Shown: piece after piece, positions 60,698 through 64,000 of the stretch
Layout: each line of letters begins with the position of its first letter
How positions within the stretch are numbered: position 1 is the first letter of the stretch
Assembly (NCBI GenBank): GCA_020635715.1
Contig: JACJZG010000012.1
Location: forward strand, 60,566-124,565
DNA from: Flavobacteriales bacterium
GTDB taxonomy: Bacteria > Bacteroidota > Bacteroidia > Flavobacteriales_F > PHOS-HE28
Length of the DNA: 64,000 bases
Direction of reading: 5' to 3'
Position numbers and translations under genes: made by a program
The notes under the pieces: generated by a model
What the model was told of the DNA's origin: nothing
Databases searched by the model: none
What the model saw: only the letters and a program-made list of their open reading frames with translations

Positions 60698-61388
60698 GGT
60701 CCAGGATCTCTTTTCGGTTGATGCGCGCTTGGAGGTAGCCGCGCGCTTTGGATAGCTGGCTGCGCGATGTGCTCTCCCCGCAGCCCAGCATGGCGGCGAT
60801 CTCCGCATGATCGAAGCCCTCTATGGCGTACAGGTTGAACACATGGCGATAGCCGTCCGGTAGCTCGGCGATCAGTTTCATCAACTCCTGTTCACCTAGG
60901 TGATCAATGGCCAATGGTTCCACGGGAGCCTCCGGTAGGTGTTCCAGGCCGAAGCGTTCCTGCTGGAAGGCCTTTTTCCGGTAGTGATTGATGGCGGTGT
61001 GTACCATGATCCGACGTATCCATCCTTCCAACGAGCCCTCCATCCGGAACGCGGCCAGTTTCTCGAAGACCCGGATGAAGCCCTCCTGCATCAAGTCCTG
61101 GGCTTCCAGCTGGTGACGCGCATAGCGAAGGCACACGGCATACATACGCCGGGCATACCGCGTGTACAGGGATTCCTGACAACGACGGTCACCGGCCAGG
61201 CACCCCTGGACGAGCTCACGTTCGGTGGATCCGCGCAAAGTGGAAAGGCCTTTCCGTTCGGTAGACAAGGGTCCGGTGTGGAACGCTGCCCGGGAGCAAG
61301 CCTTTTGCAAGGTACTGAACCCGTTCAGGGGCAGGCGGTTCGGGGACAACGGGGCCGTGCCCGATAACCGACAGCAATCGTTGAACAA
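60675..61388 (-). CDS. ECF RNA polymerase sigma factor
   Basis: A sigma-70 family member of the ECF type. Region 2 (about residues 75-140) includes YTRYARRMYAVCLRYARHQL and AQDLMQEGFIRVFEKLAAF, the -10 binding helices. Region 4 (about 180-230) includes LPDGYRHVFNLYAIEGFDHAEIAAMLGCGESTSRSQLSKAR, a helix-turn-helix. The first 50 residues of this frame have no family likeness and the true start is probably an internal TTG or GTG near 61270, so the 5' boundary is uncertain. It is upstream of and overlapping its presumed anti-sigma gene, and divergent from the second ssb. Confidence 0.88.
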   Translation of the reverse strand: MFNDCCRLSGTAPLSPNRLPLNGFSTLQKACSRAAFHTGPLSTERKGLSTLRGSTERELVQGCLAGDRRCQESLYTRYARRMYAVCLRYARHQLEAQDLMQEGFIRVFEKLAAFRMEGSLEGWIRRIMVHTAINHYRKKAFQQERFGLEHLPEAPVEPLAIDHLGEQELMKLIAELPDGYRHVFNLYAIEGFDHAEIAAMLGCGESTSRSQLSKARGYLQARINRKEILDHAGKTPH

Positions 61389-61394
61389 ACGCTT

Positions 61395-61416
61395 ATAACC
61401 ACATACAACTGGTTAT
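61395..61416. promoter_or_regulatory. Inverted repeat between sigma and ssb genes
   Basis: ATAACCA (61395-61401) and TGGTTAT (61410-61416) are exact reverse complements with an eight-base loop. It sits between divergent genes, just before the shared ssb box, and could be an operator or autoregulatory site. Confidence 0.45.
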
Positions 61417-61441
61417 CAGCCGAATAAGGGTGCAGGTCGGC

Positions 61442-61453
61442 TGAACGTTTGCA
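61442..61453 (+). promoter_or_regulatory. Shared ssb promoter box, copy 2
   Basis: TGAACGTTTGCA again, identical to 57593-57604. AAACGCTTATAA at 61387-61398 repeats the other shared word. The distance between words differs by ten bases, one helical turn. Confidence 0.5.
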
Positions 61454-61513
61454 TCGTCGTTCGGCAACAGCACCGACGGCAGGAACGAAAAGTCAACTCA
61501 AATCCCAAGTACC

Positions 61514-61864
61514 ATGAACACGCTGAAGAACAAAGTGCACCTGATCGGCAACCTCGGTTTCGACCCTGAAGTGCGGGAGATCGCGAAAGGGCGGAAGGTG
61601 GCCCGCCTCTCCGTTGCGACCAACGATAGCTACCGGAACGCATCCGGTGAGCGGGTGACCGACACCCAATGGCATACCGTGGTGGCCTGGGGCAATACCG
61701 CCGAAGCCGTTGAACGCCTGTTGCGTAAGGGATCGCCCATCGCCCTGGAGGGTCGTCTGGTGCACCGGAGCTACGAGACCAAGGAGGGTGTGAAGCGCTA
61801 CATCACCGAGGTGGTGCTGAATGACTTCCAGCTCCTTGGCACCAAGCCGGACGCGGCGGCCTGA
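61514..61864 (+). CDS. ssb: Single-stranded DNA-binding protein, short paralogue 2
   Basis: A 116-residue SSB with OB-fold motifs MNTLKNKVHLIGNLGFDPEVREI, ATNDSYRNASGERVTD, WHTVVAWGNTAEAVERLLRKG and RLVHRSYETKEGVKRYITEV. Like paralogue 1 it has no acidic tail. The two proteins are similar along their length, suggesting a duplication. It is followed by a strong terminator with a T-run. Confidence 0.92.
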   Translation: MNTLKNKVHLIGNLGFDPEVREIAKGRKVARLSVATNDSYRNASGERVTDTQWHTVVAWGNTAEAVERLLRKGSPIALEGRLVHRSYETKEGVKRYITEVVLNDFQLLGTKPDAAA

Positions 61865-61886
61865 GCAGCTTCCTCACCCTGTTTCA

Positions 61887-61924
61887 AGAAGCGGTCCCGA
61901 ACTTCGGGGCCGCTTCTCTTTTTC
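61887..61924 (+). terminator. Rho-independent terminator after ssb 2
   Basis: A 14-base-pair stem with one G-U (61887-61900 with 61904-61917), three-base loop, followed by CTTTTT. It separates ssb 2 from the DUF748 gene. Confidence 0.9.
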
Positions 61925-61936
61925 AGCGCACTCTCC

Positions 61937-64000
61937 ATGACCGATCGGACAGCAGGATCCAACAGCCGGCGACGCTGGCTGATCGCGTTCGGCGTATTCA
62001 CGATCGTGATCCTTCTGGTGACGACGTTGTTCCTGCCCTACCTGCTGAAGCGTTACATCGAGTCCCATAGCGAAGCGTGGATCAACAGACGGGTGACCAT
62101 CGATCATATCGTCCTCAACCCCTTCACCTTCCGCTACGCCATCACCGGGGTCACCTGTTACGAGCCCCAAAGCGAGGAGGTATTCGTTTCGTGGAAGAGC
62201 ATCAGTGTACGAAGTGATCTGTGGAAGGGCTTCCAGGAGAACACCTGGCGCTTCACCGGCCTGCGCATCGAGGAGCCCTACTTCCACATCGTACAGAACG
62301 GGGACCGGTTCAACTTCAGCGACCTGTTGGAGCTTGGTGGCGACGCGACGGCCGCGCCCGATACTTCCGCACCCGTGCGATTCAGCATGGAGGATATCGT
62401 TCTACGCGATGGCCGACTGGCGTACAAGAGTGATGTGCTCGCCGCACCCGTTGGGCTCAGGCAGCTCCATGCGACCTGTACGGTCATCTCCTCCGAACGT
62501 GCCCGGATGGACTTCGGCCTGGGCTTCGACCTGAGCGATGGTGGGCGGCTGGATGGTGGCTTCATGCTGGATACTGAGCGTTCCCTGTACGCCATCGACG
62601 CTGAGCTGAAGGCCTTTGCTGTGCCGCAGTTGCTGCCCTACCTCCAGGACTTCTTCGCGAGCAAGGATTTGGTCGGAGAGCTGGACCTGAAGTTGTCCCT
62701 GCTGGACAGCTACGCGGACAGTGTGAGCCTGAAGCTCAGTGGTGGTCTGGAGCTACGCAATGTCGTGCTGATCGACCCGAACGGTGACAAGCTCTTTGGC
62801 CTGAAGCGTGCGCAAGCACGACTGGATACCCTTGTGGCCGTGGATCAGCGTGTGGAGATGGGTGAAGTGGTGCTGGATGGCGTGGACCTGAAGTTCGTGA
62901 TGCTCGCCGACGGGACGGACAACTGGACCCGGCTGTTGAAGCTGGACAGTACGGCGGTCGCTGGAGACAGCACGAGCACACAATTACAGGCCAGCGAGAG
63001 CAACGTCTTCCTGATGTTGGCCGATTACATCAGTTACCTCGGTGAGCAGATCGTGGCCAGTGAATACACGGCGAAGCGGTTGGCGCTCACGAACAGTGCC
63101 GTCCATTTCGAGGACAACACGCCGGCGCAGCCGTTCCGCTACGACATCACGGCGATCACGGTGAGCGCCAACCGGATCACCACCGATGACGAAGCGGGGA
63201 GGGTCACGGCCAGCGCGGTGTTGCAGGAGACCGGTCGGTTGAAGGGCGATGCGATATTCGACCCCAGGAACATCCGCAACGTGAAGCTGGACCTGACGGT
63301 GGACGACCTGGCGTTGAACCACCTGGACGCTTACGGGCGTTGGTATGCCGCGCATCCGCTCGATGATGGGCGCTTGCAGTACGTGACGAAGACCGTGGTA
63401 CAGGATGGCAGGATCGATTCGCAGAACCACCTGCGCGTGGACAAGATGAAGGTGGGGAGAAGGGTGGACGAGCACGACCCGGAGATCTTCGTGCTCCCCT
63501 TGCGCCTGGCGGTGGGCTTGCTGAAGGATGTGAACGGGGTGGTGGAACTTGATGTGCCCGTGAAAGGCGACCTGAAGGACCCCGAGTTCAAGGTGTGGCC
63601 CATCGTCTGGAAAGTGCTCAAGAACCTGCTGGTCAAGGCCGCATCCGCGCCTGGTCGGCTGCTGATGCGCGCCTTTGAAGGGGTTGACGAGAGTGATCTG
63701 GAGCGTGTGCGCTTCGCGTACCTGCAGCCGGCCCCCGGGGATCAACAGAAGAGGACGCTGGAACAACTCGTCTCCGCACTGAAGTCCAAACCGGAGATCA
63801 CGGTGGACCTGGTTCCCCTGGTCGATGTGCTGGCCGAAGCCAGGGAGGTGGCGGTGTTCCACGCGAAGCAGGCCTTCCTCTTCCCCGGGAAAGCGACCAT
63901 TGATGGCGCGGACAGCTTGCACGTGGCTGAATTGAGCGTGCGCGACACGGCCTTCACGGCATATGTGGAACAGCGCACGGCATCCATGGATGGCAGATCG
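61937..64000 (+). CDS. DUF748 / AsmA-like envelope protein, partial (runs off the right edge)
   Basis: A reading frame open from ATG 61937 to the window's end, so at least 688 residues. It starts with a short cytoplasmic tail, then a membrane helix (WLIAFGVFTIVILLVTTLFL, about residues 14-33) and a very long beta-rich chain (RVTIDHIVLNPFTFRYAITG, VFLMLADYISYL, LDLTVDDLALNHLDAYGRW). A DUF748-like signature with VKGDLKDPEFKVWPIVWKVL is near residue 545. DUF748/AsmA proteins are thought to bridge inner and outer membrane and move lipids. The C-terminus is beyond the window. Confidence 0.88.
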   Translation, partial: MTDRTAGSNSRRRWLIAFGVFTIVILLVTTLFLPYLLKRYIESHSEAWINRRVTIDHIVLNPFTFRYAITGVTCYEPQSEEVFVSWKSISVRSDLWKGFQENTWRFTGLRIEEPYFHIVQNGDRFNFSDLLELGGDATAAPDTSAPVRFSMEDIVLRDGRLAYKSDVLAAPVGLRQLHATCTVISSERARMDFGLGFDLSDGGRLDGGFMLDTERSLYAIDAELKAFAVPQLLPYLQDFFASKDLVGELDLKLSLLDSYADSVSLKLSGGLELRNVVLIDPNGDKLFGLKRAQARLDTLVAVDQRVEMGEVVLDGVDLKFVMLADGTDNWTRLLKLDSTAVAGDSTSTQLQASESNVFLMLADYISYLGEQIVASEYTAKRLALTNSAVHFEDNTPAQPFRYDITAITVSANRITTDDEAGRVTASAVLQETGRLKGDAIFDPRNIRNVKLDLTVDDLALNHLDAYGRWYAAHPLDDGRLQYVTKTVVQDGRIDSQNHLRVDKMKVGRRVDEHDPEIFVLPLRLAVGLLKDVNGVVELDVPVKGDLKDPEFKVWPIVWKVLKNLLVKAASAPGRLLMRAFEGVDESDLERVRFAYLQPAPGDQQKRTLEQLVSALKSKPEITVDLVPLVDVLAEAREVAVFHAKQAFLFPGKATIDGADSLHVAELSVRDTAFTAYVEQRTASMDGRS

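Noticed and set aside
1..64000. CRISPR arrays, insertion sequences, phage genes, rRNA operons
   Set aside because: I looked for direct-repeat arrays, transposase motifs, terminal inverted repeats and conserved rRNA stretches and saw none.

Overview
The window looks like a piece of chromosome from a GC-rich member of the Bacteroidota, probably Flavobacteriales-like. This is inferred from gene content (PorZ of the type IX secretion system, DUF4175 and DUF4292 proteins, secreted proteins with type-IX-style C-termini, YwqK/MORN repeats, LytTR regulators), from the near absence of Shine-Dalgarno sequences, and from ten exact copies of the Bacteroidota -7 promoter element TAnnTTTG close to start codons. 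Genes are tightly packed, often with ATGA overlaps or colliding stop codons. No insertion sequence, phage, CRISPR array or rRNA was seen. One tRNA gene (Cys) is present.

Layout. 0.6-2.2 kb: an NtrY-like sensor kinase broken by many frame changes. 2.2-11.7 kb: a long co-directional run (enoyl-CoA hydratase, flippase with a scrambled 5' end, dUTPase, nucleotidyltransferase, TPR lipoprotein, DUF4292 lipoprotein, EnvC-like amidase activator, TatA, GatA), then a LysM lytic transglycosylase. 14.2-22.9 kb: mostly minus strand (oligopeptidase, RecO, PorZ, tRNA-Cys, FolB, GltX, a small GNAT protein, an envelope protein). 23.1-27.4 kb: giant DUF4175 protein, RsbW-like ATPase, YbeY. 27.4-33.0 kb: secreted and peptidase genes. 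33.0-36.0 kb: mnmG with three perfect parS-like palindromes in 2 kb and about 1 kb of unassigned sequence. 36.0-40.8 kb: ALDH7 dehydrogenase, thioredoxin-like lipoprotein, M28 peptidase, RpiB. 41.1-46.6 kb: a MORN/YwqK repeat protein, a six-PAS histidine kinase and a LytTR response regulator. 46.6-51.8 kb: housekeeping genes (rnr, prs, rplY, pth, ferritin). 51.8-57.4 kb: a secreted M28 peptidase, a YfiR - TPR - HAMP/SpoIIE phosphatase operon, a universal stress protein. 57.6-64 kb: two short ssb paralogues sharing a promoter box, flanking an ECF sigma / anti-sigma-barrel / PKD protein operon, then a DUF748 (AsmA-like) gene that runs off the window.

The signals judged most worth following are the parS-like cluster around mnmG (a predicted ParB loading zone and hence origin-proximal marker), the sigma factor operon with its single-pass-plus-barrel anti-sigma candidate, the YfiR-TPR-SpoIIE operon, the paired ssb promoters, and the inverted repeat on the -33 element of the MORN gene. 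The frame changes in the first 3.4 kb may be sequence error and should be resolved before those genes are called pseudogenes. All functional calls come from reading the sequence; no database search was possible.
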